A program made the translations under genes and the position numbers. Shown piece after piece: positions 1 through 9,050 of a DNA stretch of 59,175 bases. The notes beneath the pieces were generated by a model. The model was not told where the DNA came from and made no database searches. It was given only the letters and a program-made list of their open reading frames with translations. The DNA is from Verrucomicrobiia bacterium. GTDB lineage: Bacteria > Verrucomicrobiota > Verrucomicrobiia > Limisphaerales > UBA11358. Location of the stretch: positions 1 through 59,175 of the forward strand of contig JANWKE010000137.1 of assembly GCA_025451535.1 (NCBI GenBank). The letters are read 5' to 3'. Numbering within the stretch: the first letter of the stretch is position 1; each line of letters begins with the position of its first letter.

Positions 1-67
1 CAAAAATCATTTTGCACGCCCGCCTCTTCCAGTTTGTGGGCGAACAATCCCTTGACGTACGCGGTGT
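1..67. repeat. 67-bp exact direct repeat, copy at window edge
   Basis: Bases 1-67 are identical to 355-421. The offset is 354 bp (118 codons), so the GH130 frame stays open. The copy at 355-421 fits the protein context. The edge copy replaces the expected GH130 sequence after ATYTAY and begins on shared ACACCGCGTAC sequence. A contig-end assembly artefact is the likeliest cause; a real in-frame duplication is the alternative. Confidence 0.85.
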
Positions 68-962
68 AGGTCGCATACCAGGTGAAGCTCCCGTCGTCGT
101 TCTGGAAGCGGACGAAGCGCGCGTCTTCGATGCCGTTGCTCTGGCTGGGCGCCGACGGAAAGAGCACGCGCTGCGAAACGCGGCTGTCCGGCGCAAAGTT
201 CACTTCGTAGTTCGACTCCGCCAGCAACAGAATGCCGCGGGCCGCGCGGATCGCCGTGGCGTCGGAGGTGTCTGCCGTCAGGCCCGACGCCAGCAGAACC
301 GCGTGCAGCTCCTTCAACGTGAAATCCTCGTGCAACTGGTCCAGCACCCGCCGGCAAAAATCATTTTGCACGCCCGCCTCTTCCAGTTTGTGGGCGAACA
401 ATCCCTTGACGTACGCGGTGTTGGGCACGCGCTCCGGCTCGGTCACAAACGGCACGGGGGGCGTGAGCGTGATGCGCCGTTGCGCGCTGATCGTGCCGGT
501 GCGGAAGGTGATGGAGGAAATGTGTCCTTCGCCCGTGGCCCGCAGGCTCAAGATGAAACGCAGCGCGCCCTTGGGCAACCCGCTCTGATCGGGGTGCGGC
601 ACGATGGACGGATTGAACAGCGCCGCGGATTCCGGTGAATACTCATGTGTGAAGTAAGCCCCGATGAGCATCTGCCGTTCGGGCGACGGCAGCGCGCCGG
701 ACTCAAGGTAAATGTTCACCTGCTCGAAGCGTTTGCGGAAAATGTCTTCCACCCGTTCGTGCCGGTTTGAAAACTCGCCGAGCACCTGGCTCACCAACCT
801 GACCACATCCTCTTCCGGCAAGGCCATGACCCGGGCGACGATTCGCCGCGAGATGTCATCGGCGGTGGGGCGAAACGGCCGCATCAGCACCCGCGAACGA
901 TCCGGAGTCAAAGTCGGCCCGATGCGTTTGGCATGGAGGTTGGATGATTTTTGCCCGGTCAT
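1..962 (-). CDS. GH130 family glycoside phosphorylase/hydrolase, 3' part cut by window edge
   Basis: Reading the minus strand from the ATG at 962 gives an open frame to the window edge (about 320 codons). An in-frame TAA lies just upstream of the start. The segment GIEDARFVRFQNDDGSFTWY followed by ATYTAY matches the GH130 (DUF377, mannosyl-phosphorylase type) active-site neighbourhood, and SLRATGEGHISSITFRTG fits the longer GH130 subgroup with an N-terminal extension. Such enzymes phosphorolyse or hydrolyse beta-mannosides; the substrate here cannot be told. The gene lies 36 bp after the GT4 gene on the same strand, so the two are probably co-transcribed. Odd point: directly after ATYTAY the frame repeats residues seen about 118 codons earlier because of a 67-bp exact duplication (1-67 and 355-421). 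The true downstream sequence (normally Y-D/N-G) is therefore missing or misassembled. Family call is firm; the last 22 codons are suspect. Confidence 0.8.
   Translation of the reverse strand, partial: MTGQKSSNLHAKRIGPTLTPDRSRVLMRPFRPTADDISRRIVARVMALPEEDVVRLVSQVLGEFSNRHERVEDIFRKRFEQVNIYLESGALPSPERQMLIGAYFTHEYSPESAALFNPSIVPHPDQSGLPKGALRFILSLRATGEGHISSITFRTGTISAQRRITLTPPVPFVTEPERVPNTAYVKGLFAHKLEEAGVQNDFCRRVLDQLHEDFTLKELHAVLLASGLTADTSDATAIRAARGILLLAESNYEVNFAPDSRVSQRVLFPSAPSQSNGIEDARFVRFQNDDGSFTWYATYTAYVKGLFAHKLEEAGVQNDF
355..421. repeat. 67-bp exact direct repeat, internal copy
   Basis: Second copy of the 67-bp repeat, inside the GH130 gene. It encodes the TAYVKGLFAHKLEEAGVQND segment in its natural context, so this is taken as the authentic copy. 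Confidence 0.85.
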
Positions 963-998
963 GGATGTATATTATGGCCTTGGAAATCAGTGTCGGTA

Positions 999-3281
999 TT
1001 ACTTCCCAACCGGTTCCTTGAAACTGGTGAGGCTGTTTTGCAACGCCTGCATTTCCGCGAGCGACAGCAGGAAAGCCAGGGTGGACTCGGCGCCCTGGTT
1101 CTGGCTCAGACGATCCACGTGCAACCCGTCCCGGCAGCCGCCGGTGGCCGAATCGTAGAGTGCCAGTCCCAGATCGTTCCGACCGAGAAACCACTCAAAC
1201 GCACGGCGCGCTTCCGCGACCCAGCACAGGTCGCCCGTCGCCTGATACGCTTCGATGCAGGCGGAAATCGTGACCTGGGCTTCGATGGGTTGCTGGTCGA
1301 AGACCGCCCGTGGCTTGTCACGTGGATAAAACCCGTTCGAACCGATGGGCCGGAAAGCGCCGGCCTCCGAGGTCTGGATTTTTATCAGCCACCGCAGGGT
1401 TTTGAGACCAAGTTCCAGCATGGTCCCGTTGTTCATACAGCGTCCGTTGAGAATCATCGCGTGCGGCAGCTTGGCGTTGGCATAGGAAACCACTTCTTCG
1501 AACCACTGCCAGTCGCCGGTGGCAGCGTCGGCGTAACGTTGCATGAGTTTCGCCGTGAGCGATTCGCGGATCTGGTTCGCGCGCCGGTCGCCGCTGAATC
1601 GCCGCAAATATTCATCAATACCAATGAGCGTGAACGCCAACGCCCGCGGCGACATGAATTCGGCGGCCACGGGCAGGGCGTGCTCGAACAATTCCGCCGC
1701 CAGCATTTGAAAACTGCCCTGGCCCGCCTGCGACACGCACAGCCCGAGCGCCCATAACGCGTGACCCTGGCAGTCCTCCGAGCCGACTTCCTCCAGCCAG
1801 TGCCGGTCGAAGCTCATGAAATTGCGGAAGCGCCCGCGCTGACGGTCGAAGGCGTGGTTCAGGAACGCGGCGTAGGTGGCGGCCCGCGCACCGAGTTGCG
1901 GCGAACCATGCCCCAGCTTTTTCAGCATCAAGGCCAGCACCAGGGCGCGGGCATTGTCGTCCGTGCAATAGCCTTCAGCAAAATTCGGCACGGTGAAGCT
2001 CGCGTGCTGGAAAATGCCGGTCGAATCACTCATCCGAAACAGGTGATCCAGCTTCAACTCCGGCAACTGTCCGGGTTGTTCGTCGAGCGTCTTGATGGGT
2101 GACGATTTTCGCCCGACGAAACTGTGGTCCTGCCGCGCCTGCTCGAAGGACTTCGCATACGATTGCGCCACGCGGCTCCACACCATGTCGCGCCCCAGTT
2201 TGTAGGCGTTTTTGCGCATCAAGTGACGCAACGGTTCGTCGCGCAGCAGTTCGACCACGGCGGCGGCAATGGCCTTGCCGTCCTGGAAAGGCACGAGCTT
2301 GCCGCGTTCCGCCGTCAACAATTCCGCCGCGTGCCAGTAAGGGGTGGATACCACGGCGTTCCCCGCGCCGAACGCATAGGCCAGCGTGCCCGAAGTGGTT
2401 TGCGCTTCGGTCAGGTACGGTGTGAGATAAATATCCGCCGCGCCGATGAACCGCATCAATTCCTCCAGCTCGACGAAACGATTGAAGAAGACAACGTGCT
2501 TTTGCACGCCGAGGTCTTTGGCCAGCCGTTCCAGGCTCAAGCGGTAAGCCTCACCTTCGTCACGCAGCAAATTCGGGTGGGTCTGCCCCAGCACGATGTA
2601 AACGGTGTTGGGAAATTCCCGGATGATCTCCGGCAAGGCCCGCAAGGCAAACTCAATGCCCTTGTTCGGCGACAGCAAACCGAACGTGAGCAGCACCTGT
2701 TTGCCCGCCACGCCAAACTCGTCCTTGAAAAAATTCGGGTCGGCAAACGGCATGTCCGGAATGCCATGCGGGATGAAATCAATCTTGGCCGCCGGCGTTT
2801 GATAAACGTTGCGCAGAAATTCCCGGCCGCGTTCGCTCATCACCACCAGCCGGGTTGAATGCCGGATCAACTCGCGCATCACACGCCGTTGTTCCAGGTT
2901 TGGCTCACACAACACCGTATGCAGCGTGGTGACAATGGGCATTTGCAGTTCGCGCAACAGCGCCAGCACATGGCTGCCCGCCGGCCCGCCGAAAATGCCG
3001 AATTCATGTTGCACGCAAACCACGTCCACGTCGGTGATATTGAGAAAATCCGCCGCCCGCAGGTAGGACGGCAGCTCCTGTTCCGCAATCTCGAAGCGCA
3101 CCTCTGCCGGGTAATTGTATCCACCCGCAAGGTCGTTGACCGGCACGACCAGGCATTGCATCGCCGGAAACTCCGCCGACATGGCACAACGCAAGTCCGT
3201 CGTGAAGGTAGCAATGCCGCATTTCCTTGGCAGGTAATCGCCGAGAAACGCGACCTTGCGGATAACAGAGGCGGGCTGCAT
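999..3281 (-). CDS. GT4 family glycosyltransferase with C-terminal helical (alpha/alpha) domain
   Basis: 760 aa from the ATG at 3281 (MQPASVIRKVAFLGDYLPRK). An upstream ATG would add a Cys/His-rich run unlike the family. Residues about 5-385 form a GT-B glycosyltransferase: an N-terminal GDYLPRKCGIATFT donor/acceptor loop, HEFGIFGG, HTVL, then LLTFGLLSPNKGIEFALRALP and the E-containing LTPYLTEAQTTSGTLAYAFG sugar-nucleotide loop. Residues about 400-750 are an all-helical domain with SEDCQGHALWALG, QPIEAQ and NQGAESTLAFLL, resembling the (alpha/alpha)6 domains fused to some GT4 enzymes. The protein is probably cytoplasmic. The next gene, 36 bp on, is GH130, a pairing that suggests synthesis and turnover of a mannose-containing oligosaccharide or glycan. 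No strong ribosome-binding site is seen. Acceptor and product are unknown. Confidence 0.85.
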   Translation of the reverse strand: MQPASVIRKVAFLGDYLPRKCGIATFTTDLRCAMSAEFPAMQCLVVPVNDLAGGYNYPAEVRFEIAEQELPSYLRAADFLNITDVDVVCVQHEFGIFGGPAGSHVLALLRELQMPIVTTLHTVLCEPNLEQRRVMRELIRHSTRLVVMSERGREFLRNVYQTPAAKIDFIPHGIPDMPFADPNFFKDEFGVAGKQVLLTFGLLSPNKGIEFALRALPEIIREFPNTVYIVLGQTHPNLLRDEGEAYRLSLERLAKDLGVQKHVVFFNRFVELEELMRFIGAADIYLTPYLTEAQTTSGTLAYAFGAGNAVVSTPYWHAAELLTAERGKLVPFQDGKAIAAAVVELLRDEPLRHLMRKNAYKLGRDMVWSRVAQSYAKSFEQARQDHSFVGRKSSPIKTLDEQPGQLPELKLDHLFRMSDSTGIFQHASFTVPNFAEGYCTDDNARALVLALMLKKLGHGSPQLGARAATYAAFLNHAFDRQRGRFRNFMSFDRHWLEEVGSEDCQGHALWALGLCVSQAGQGSFQMLAAELFEHALPVAAEFMSPRALAFTLIGIDEYLRRFSGDRRANQIRESLTAKLMQRYADAATGDWQWFEEVVSYANAKLPHAMILNGRCMNNGTMLELGLKTLRWLIKIQTSEAGAFRPIGSNGFYPRDKPRAVFDQQPIEAQVTISACIEAYQATGDLCWVAEARRAFEWFLGRNDLGLALYDSATGGCRDGLHVDRLSQNQGAESTLAFLLSLAEMQALQNSLTSFKEPVGK

Positions 3282-3635
3282 GAATCGTTGGTGGTGGCAC
3301 AAGCGAACTGGCTTATGCTGACAATTCTTATAATGTCCTACGCGACTGCATTTACCAAGAACCAATTCCAGGCTTTAAGGCAGACTCGCTGCTTGGTATG
3401 AACTTGTGAGTTCGGGCGAGCACATGACATTTCTTTGGAAGCTCAGGCTTGAATCGCACAGTGACAAATGGGCCGGGTTGAGGCCGGGAAATATGTCCCC
3501 CCCAAAACAGGGGGTGGCACAATGAGAGAAATCATTTTATACAATTAGTATGAATGGTTGCAGAAGCGAGAAACATTTGGTTGGTTTGAAAAGAGGGTTT
3601 ACCAGCCAACCCGGAAATGTGGCAAACCCATTGTT
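3282..3635. other. Intergenic region between divergent GT4 and pseudopilin-like genes
   Basis: 354 bp without a supported gene. It must hold the promoters of both divergent genes. The only structured element seen is the C-run/G-run element at 3498-3514, followed by an AT-rich stretch (TTTTATACAATTAG near 3537) that could serve as a -10 region for the rightward gene. A TGGCAC at 3515-3520 resembles half of a sigma-54 site but no TTGC partner follows. Confidence 0.5.
3498..3514 (+). promoter_or_regulatory. CCCCCCAAAACAGG upstream element, copy 1
   Basis: CCCCCCAAAACAGG at 3498-3511, extended to GGGGG at 3514, so CCCCC and GGGGG can pair around a short loop. It lies 124 nt before the pseudopilin-like start, in the same orientation as the other copies relative to their genes (9029-9016 minus, 9343-9356, variant at 13718-13731). 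Confidence 0.5.
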
Positions 3636-4520
3636 ATGAAAAATGCCTCTTCGGGAAATACGTTTTATGCTGGAGTCAGTCAAGGGGGTCAAAAGGCTTT
3701 TACGTTGATTGAACTCCTGGTAGTCATCGCCATCATTGCGATTTTAGCGGGGATGTTGTTGCCCACTTTGGCGAAGGCCAAGGTGAGAGCCCAGGCGCTC
3801 GATTGCATGAGCAATGGAAGGCAACTGATGCTGGGTTGGGTTCAATACACGGTGGATCACAACGACAACATTGTAAATAACTTCCCTCAACCTGCAGTCC
3901 TCGTGGAAATTAACAATAAGACCTACCGCAGCTGGGTCAATGACGTTATGGACTGGAGCACAAGTTCGTATGTCACGAATCTTGATGGCATTCGGTTGGC
4001 GCCGTTCAATGCTTACGTCGGAGGAAACATTGCCGTTTACAAATGCCCCGCTGACCATTATTTGAGTGCGCCGCAGCGATTCGTGCATTGGGCTGCACGG
4101 CCACGCTCTTACTCGATGAACTGCTACGTCGGCCCGGCCGATCCTTCCGGCAACGCCGCTACTTTTGACCAGAACTACCGCAAGTTCTTAAAAAGCGGCA
4201 GCATTCTCCATCCGTCGTACTTGTTTGTGACACTGGATGAACACCCCGACAGCATCAATGACGGGTACTTCCAGCCTTTTTCTACTTTGGCAAACTACCA
4301 GAATGAACGCTGGTATGATTTGCCGGCTTCGTATCACGACGGCGCCTGCGGTTTCTCGTTTGCGGATGGACATTCAGAAATCCATAAATGGAAGAGTACA
4401 AAAGCCACTATCCTACCCGTGACGCTTACAAAGTATAACGGGACCATCCTATTCAGTTCCGATCCGAATGCCGAGATTGATGCCACTTGGCTTGCCCAAC
4501 ACTTGAGTTGGCCCAATTGA
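3636..4520 (+). CDS. Secreted type II pseudopilin-like protein with N-terminal methylation motif and H-x-DG tail
   Basis: 294 aa from the ATG at 3636 (MKNASSG). Residues about 17-40 are a prepilin cleavage/methylation segment, KAFTLIELLVVIAIIAILAG, with the usual Phe after the cleavage site and Glu at mature position 5. The rest (KARAQALDCMSNGRQLMLGW in variant form; later DGACGFSFADGHSEIHKW) follows the DUF1559/H-x9-DG architecture that is greatly expanded in Verrucomicrobiota and Planctomycetes. The protein would be processed by a prepilin peptidase and held at the inner membrane or exported. It stands 94 bp before the GH20 gene and may be co-transcribed with it. An earlier in-frame ATG at 3558 would place 26 extra residues before the leader and is less likely. 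Specific function is unknown. Confidence 0.85.
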   Translation: MKNASSGNTFYAGVSQGGQKAFTLIELLVVIAIIAILAGMLLPTLAKAKVRAQALDCMSNGRQLMLGWVQYTVDHNDNIVNNFPQPAVLVEINNKTYRSWVNDVMDWSTSSYVTNLDGIRLAPFNAYVGGNIAVYKCPADHYLSAPQRFVHWAARPRSYSMNCYVGPADPSGNAATFDQNYRKFLKSGSILHPSYLFVTLDEHPDSINDGYFQPFSTLANYQNERWYDLPASYHDGACGFSFADGHSEIHKWKSTKATILPVTLTKYNGTILFSSDPNAEIDATWLAQHLSWPN

Positions 4521-4600
4521 CGGCGGCCAGTGGATTTTGCGACCATCCCGGCAACGGAGATATCAGATAACTTGCGACCATCGTCCTGCCCTGGTGGGAT

Positions 4601-4607
4601 AAAGGAG
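4601..4607 (+). promoter_or_regulatory. Shine-Dalgarno sequence of the GH20 gene
   Basis: AAAGGAG lies 8-9 nt before the ATG at 4615 and fixes that start. It is one of the few strong ribosome-binding sites in the window. Confidence 0.65.
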
Positions 4608-4614
4608 CGCAACA

Positions 4615-6333
4615 ATGCAGAAACCAAACCTTTTTTATAAGGCCTGCGCGAAGTGTCTGGTCCGGAACTTTTTAGTGATCGGGATTGCGCTGGCGGCAGC
4701 AGGGCTCATCCTGGGGTGCGCGCGATTGCGCCCGGTCGAAACGGGCTCACCGTCGCCTCTGGCCAGGCCGGTGGTGATCCCGCGACCGGTGAAGCTGGTG
4801 TTGCAAGCGGGACATTTCGAGGTGGAACCAGCCACGGCGGTTGGGGTCGTGAGCGGGGCGGACGACGCGCGGGAAGCGGCGGCATTTCTGCGCGATTGGC
4901 TGACACAGGCCACGGGCGCCGCGCACCCAATGAGCACATTCGTGGACGAAGGGCGGCCACAGGGAATTATTTTCACGAAACGTGGGGCGAAGCCGGAGTG
5001 GGGCGAGGAGGGTTATGGCCTGGAGATCACATCGAAGCAGGTGTTGCTTCGCGCCAATTCGGCGGCGGGATTCTTCTATGGAGTTGAGACGCTGCGGCAA
5101 TTGCTGCCGCCCGGGGCCGAGCGCGTTGCGGGATCGCCTGGGCCACGCCAATGGCAGGCGCCGTGCGTCGAGATTGAGGATTTTCCCCGCTTGAGCTGGC
5201 GTGGCTTGATGCTCGACAGCAGCCGGCACTTTCAGGACAAGGAATTCATCGAGCACCTGCTCGATGTGATGGCGTATCACAAACTCAACCGCTTTCACTG
5301 GCATCTGATTGATGCGAACGCGTGGCGGTTGGAAATCAAACGATATCCTGAACTCGCAAAGAAAGGTTCGTGGCGCGGGACGGACGCGCGGGGCGACAGC
5401 GGCTGGTACTCGCAGGACGACGTGCGCGAAATCGTGGCCTATGCCAAGCGCCGCCACATCATGGTGATTCCGGAAATTGAAATGCCTGCACACTCGGCGG
5501 CAGCGCTTTATGTGTTTCCCCAACTGACCTGCACCGGCAAGGCCATTGAGGTCGGCAAACCGGGATTGGACTATTTCACGAAGAATGACGACAACCCCCC
5601 CTACTGTGCGGGCAAGGAGGCAACTTTTGAGTTTCTGGAAAACGTGCTGACGGAAGTCACGGAACTCTTTGACGCGCCCTACATTCATGTGGGAGGCGAC
5701 GAGCGGCCGGACGGGATCTGGGAAAAATGTCCGGATTGTCAGGCGCGAATGAAGGCGGTCGGCGCGAAGGACGAACACGATCTGCAGAACTATTTCATGC
5801 GGCGGATTACGGATTTTCTCGCAACGAAAAACCGGCGCGTGATCAGCTGGGCCGTGACGCGAAGCGATCCCTACAATCCGACAGACATGGATGACCTCGG
5901 ACACAACGCGATCGTCCAGAACTGGCATGAAGGGACGCGGTTTGCCGTGAGCCAGGGCTGGGATGTGATCAATTCGGCGAACCTGTTTGTGTATCTGGAC
6001 TATCCCGAGTTTTCGCGGGTGGGGAAACCGGACTGGATGCCACTATTGCCGTTGGAGAAGGTTTATCAGTTCGAGCCCGTGCCGAAGGAGGTGAGCGGGG
6101 AGGCAGCGAAGCACGTGTGGGGTGCCGAGGCGTGTTTGTGGACGGAGCTGGTGCCGCAGGAGAAAGTTTATAGCGCGCTCTTCCCGCGTTTGCTCGCGCT
6201 GGCAGAAGTGACCTGGTCGCCGGCGGATGGAAAGAATTACGATGACTTTGTCTCGCGGGTGAGGCTGCATGCCGCATGGCTGAAAGGCATGGGCGTCGAG
6301 TATGGCCGGCCGGCCGAAGAGACTGCGAAGTAA
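4615..6333 (+). CDS. GH20 beta-N-acetylhexosaminidase, lipoprotein
   Basis: 572 aa. Residues 18-37 are a lipoprotein signal with lipobox L-I-L-G-C, so the mature enzyme is membrane-anchored and faces the periplasm or outside. An N-terminal GH20b-type domain (about 50-170) precedes the GH20 barrel. SWRGLMLDSSRHFQDKEFI and MAYHKLNRFHWHLIDANAWR are classic GH20 signatures, and the catalytic Asp-Glu pair sits in HVGGDERPDG. The enzyme removes terminal GlcNAc/GalNAc from chitooligosaccharides or glycans by substrate-assisted catalysis. The convergent DUF5009 gene and nagB at 13825 belong to the same general amino-sugar theme. Length is normal for the family. Exact substrate is not determinable. 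Confidence 0.93.
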   Translation: MQKPNLFYKACAKCLVRNFLVIGIALAAAGLILGCARLRPVETGSPSPLARPVVIPRPVKLVLQAGHFEVEPATAVGVVSGADDAREAAAFLRDWLTQATGAAHPMSTFVDEGRPQGIIFTKRGAKPEWGEEGYGLEITSKQVLLRANSAAGFFYGVETLRQLLPPGAERVAGSPGPRQWQAPCVEIEDFPRLSWRGLMLDSSRHFQDKEFIEHLLDVMAYHKLNRFHWHLIDANAWRLEIKRYPELAKKGSWRGTDARGDSGWYSQDDVREIVAYAKRRHIMVIPEIEMPAHSAAALYVFPQLTCTGKAIEVGKPGLDYFTKNDDNPPYCAGKEATFEFLENVLTEVTELFDAPYIHVGGDERPDGIWEKCPDCQARMKAVGAKDEHDLQNYFMRRITDFLATKNRRVISWAVTRSDPYNPTDMDDLGHNAIVQNWHEGTRFAVSQGWDVINSANLFVYLDYPEFSRVGKPDWMPLLPLEKVYQFEPVPKEVSGEAAKHVWGAEACLWTELVPQEKVYSALFPRLLALAEVTWSPADGKNYDDFVSRVRLHAAWLKGMGVEYGRPAEETAK

Positions 6334-6503
6334 AAGGGCCTCGCTTCAAATGATCGAACGCCGACTTGTGCGCTTCACGGAGGCGATTAGACGGATGGCG
6401 TAATGCCCAAATTTCGAATTCGGCGGCACTGACGCCAGCCGCACAAGGTGGTGTAGTCAAGGTTGTGCCGGCGGGCAAAAGCCGCGACAGTTTGGCGTGT
6501 GAT

Positions 6504-7820
6504 TCAGAACCGAATGAAGATTTTATGGCGGTGGAGGAAGCGGACGAACCAGAAGATGAGCAGCAGACCAACCAGGGAAACGACCAAATCTCCAAATCCT
6601 TTGGCCACGGAGGTATCCAAAAAGACTTTCACATCGCCACCGACCAGCCGATCGGCCAGCGTGCTGAATCCGCCGATGATGTTGTCGACGAAGTAAATGG
6701 TGATGGAATTCATCCCGATCCACACAAAGGGTTGGCACCAGCCCTGAAAACGCCACACATCAATGACCAGGTAAAAAGCTCCCAGCAGGATCGCGCTGTA
6801 ACCGCCCGCCACCAGAACGAATGACGAAGTCCAGATCTTCTTGGCTACCGGGAATTGCATTCCCCAAAACCAGCCCAGCGCCACGCCCGCAATTCCAAAT
6901 GCAAACAGATAGAGCACCTTGCGCCGATCCGGAACGTTCGGATTTTTCAGGAGTAATCCGGCGAATATGCCCAGCAGGCAGGTGGCGATCGCGGGCAGTG
7001 TGCTCAGAATTCCCTCCGGGTCGCGGAAGTTGTCATACTTCGAACCGGGCAGATATTGAAAGTCAATGTGGTCGGAAAGATTGAGGCCCGGTTCAAATTT
7101 GCCGGAAATCCGGGTGGTGGTCGCATAAAACATCCTTTGCGCCGCCGCCATTTCCGGGCTGTCCCTGATGGTCGAAGGATTATCATGCGCTTTAAACAGC
7201 GCGGCGGTTTGCGGATCGCCAGCCTGCTCTGCCAGTTGCGCCAGATTTTCCCCGGTCATTTGGATGTCGCGAATCGGAACGAACGTCATCAGCGCCCAAT
7301 ATCCAATGAGCAGTCCCGCACAGATCGCGACGAGCACCCGCGGTTTGAAGCAGCAAAAGAGCAGGCCGGCGAAAAAATAAGCGAGCGCGATTCGATTGAG
7401 CACACCCATCAACCGAATATCCGGCCACCGGCCGGACATCCCGCCGCTCAGAAAAATTCCACAGAGAAAAAGCAGAACACTGCGGCGAAAAACCCGCTTG
7501 AATGCCTCCTCCCTCCCAATTTGCCCGATGATTCGGGACAGGGAGAAGACCATGGAAACGCCCACGATAAAAACGAAGAGCGGAAAGATAAGGTCCAGGG
7601 CATGAAATCCTTCCCATTCGGCATGTTCCAACTGTCGCGCCAGAAAAGCGACGGGGCCGCTGTGAGTCATCTGGTTCAACCCGAAAACCAGCGAGCTGGC
7701 GCCGATGATCCAGAACATGTCAAACCCGCGCAGAGCGTCCACGGATATCACTCGCTGGCTCGAGGCTGCTGGCGCCGGTGCCGGATTTACGGCTTTGGCT
7801 GGCTGCGTAACTGTGGTCAT
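6504..7820 (-). CDS. DUF5009/HGSNAT-like multi-pass membrane acyltransferase (NagX-like)
   Basis: 438 aa with 10 or more hydrophobic segments. The N-terminal region RVISVDALRGFDMFWIIGAS and the following HALDLIFPLFVFIVGVSMVF are hallmarks of the DUF5009/DUF1624 family, related to heparan-alpha-glucosaminide N-acetyltransferase and to the NagX proteins found in bacterial N-acetylglucosamine regulons. It probably transfers acyl groups to, or moves, amino sugars across the inner membrane. It lies tail to tail with the GH20 hexosaminidase (170 bp between them), which supports an amino-sugar role. A soluble loop of about 100 residues (near 185-265) is typical of the family. The biochemical activity of the bacterial members is not well established. 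Confidence 0.82.
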   Translation of the reverse strand: MTTVTQPAKAVNPAPAPAASSQRVISVDALRGFDMFWIIGASSLVFGLNQMTHSGPVAFLARQLEHAEWEGFHALDLIFPLFVFIVGVSMVFSLSRIIGQIGREEAFKRVFRRSVLLFLCGIFLSGGMSGRWPDIRLMGVLNRIALAYFFAGLLFCCFKPRVLVAICAGLLIGYWALMTFVPIRDIQMTGENLAQLAEQAGDPQTAALFKAHDNPSTIRDSPEMAAAQRMFYATTTRISGKFEPGLNLSDHIDFQYLPGSKYDNFRDPEGILSTLPAIATCLLGIFAGLLLKNPNVPDRRKVLYLFAFGIAGVALGWFWGMQFPVAKKIWTSSFVLVAGGYSAILLGAFYLVIDVWRFQGWCQPFVWIGMNSITIYFVDNIIGGFSTLADRLVGGDVKVFLDTSVAKGFGDLVVSLVGLLLIFWFVRFLHRHKIFIRF

Positions 7821-7844
7821 CGTATATTCGGGCTTGAAAACGGA

Positions 7845-8942
7845 TCAATTCGTTACCCGATAAAATCGATATGGATAATTGGTGGCCGCCGGGTCATTGA
7901 AATAAGTCAACCAACTGGTGCTCGCGAAATTCGTGAAGGTCTGCCAATTGAAGAGATTGCCGGATGCCTGGATGACGTAATTTGACCCAATCGGCCCTTG
8001 AAGCATCAAGTTAAAACCATTTGTGGTCAAAGGCGGTGCAGTACCAGTTCCGAGGACAGGAGGCACCACTTCTTCCAAGGTCATGAAATCAAAGATATCT
8101 ACGCCTACCGAGTCCGTGAAATTGGACTCCAACTGGCCCGCGACGGTCACAAAGTCGGTAAGGTTTGACCAGGTCTGTCCCGCACCCGCATCTATTCCGA
8201 TGCGAACAACTCCCTGATGACTCCACAGCTCCCACGAAACCACGTTCACCAACCCAGAATAAGTGTTCTGTTGATAGGCCATCAGCGTGATGCCGGCCAG
8301 GTTGGTCAGGATGCCGGAAAACCATTGATCACGCACGCTCGTTGATGGCCAGTTAATAGCGGACAGACTGTCCAGCCAGTCGGTTAGATCGGCATAAATC
8401 AAAACGTTGCTCTCCCCGTTCGTGCCCAGTTCGGTCCGCACCTGCTGATAGACGGCGGCAAGATTGACCAGATCGTTGTACTTGTCATCTGTGTTCCAGG
8501 AGGGCAAGCCCCAGGGCTCAATGTCCAAATGGACGGCCCTGCACTGGGCGGCCGGAGGCTGGCCCTTGTTGAAGTTGATCATCTCGACCAGCAAATTCTG
8601 ATCACCGGAGCCAAACGAAATGTCCGAGATCAGGAATTGGGATTCAATGCCATTGCTGGTGAGCAGGGTATTCCAGCCGGCGAGGGCTGCCTGGCCCTGG
8701 GCAGTCTTGAGCTGGTCTCCGTAAGCGCCATAGACATGGCTGATCCCCCACAACTTGAATTGCGCCACGGCGGCTTTTTCCAAAACACGATTGCCGATAA
8801 TGTAATTCAATCCGTAAGGGCCCGGCGTAGGCCAGCACCACACGCCCCGGTTTGTGCTGCCCGCATCTGCGGGCGAACCGACGAGGAGCACGATCGCAGG
8901 CAACAGAACAAACGCCCGGCCCATAAGATGACGATGCTTCAT
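7845..8942 (-). CDS. Secreted TIM-barrel-like protein of unknown function with C-terminal FYR module
   Basis: 365 aa. The signal peptide spans residues about 8-27 (LLPAIVLLVGSPADAGS). The mature part begins GVWCWPTPGPYG and contains AVHLDIEPWGLPSW, an acidic D-x-E on a predicted barrel strand as in GH18-like folds, then VLIYADLTDW and GITLMAYQQN. This strand/helix order suggests a glycoside-hydrolase-like barrel, but no known family is clearly recognised. Residues about 290-365 form the module found on other secreted proteins here (YVIQASGNLFNWQTF ... YPYRFYRV). The gene starts 24 bp upstream of DUF5009 and is probably co-transcribed with it. The C-rich element at 9016-9029 (minus) lies 73 nt before its start. 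No strong ribosome-binding site. Confidence 0.7.
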   Translation of the reverse strand: MKHRHLMGRAFVLLPAIVLLVGSPADAGSTNRGVWCWPTPGPYGLNYIIGNRVLEKAAVAQFKLWGISHVYGAYGDQLKTAQGQAALAGWNTLLTSNGIESQFLISDISFGSGDQNLLVEMINFNKGQPPAAQCRAVHLDIEPWGLPSWNTDDKYNDLVNLAAVYQQVRTELGTNGESNVLIYADLTDWLDSLSAINWPSTSVRDQWFSGILTNLAGITLMAYQQNTYSGLVNVVSWELWSHQGVVRIGIDAGAGQTWSNLTDFVTVAGQLESNFTDSVGVDIFDFMTLEEVVPPVLGTGTAPPLTTNGFNLMLQGPIGSNYVIQASGNLFNWQTFTNFASTSWLTYFNDPAATNYPYRFYRVTN

Positions 8943-9015
8943 ACAGTCTTTAGCGCATCCAAGCGCGCGTCGCTATTGTTCCTATTGTTACCGACACCGC
9001 ACGCTTTCACTATAA

Positions 9016-9050
9016 CCTGTTTTGGGGGGCATCTCACGCCCCGAAACAGG
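9016..9050. promoter_or_regulatory. Inverted repeat made of two opposed C-run elements
   Basis: CCTGTTTTGGGG (9016-9027) faces CCCCGAAACAGG (9039-9050) across 11 nt, a 12-bp stem with one G-T wobble. Read on the minus strand the left arm is CCCCCCAAAACAGG, placed 73 nt before the gene starting at 8942. The right arm followed by CTGTGG resembles the plus-strand copy at 9343 followed by CTATGG. It could be a divergent operator, a transcript hairpin or both. Confidence 0.5.

Noticed and set aside
3515-3536. Possible sigma-54 promoter (TGGCAC) before the pseudopilin-like gene
   Set aside because: No TTGC-type -12 element follows at the required spacing.
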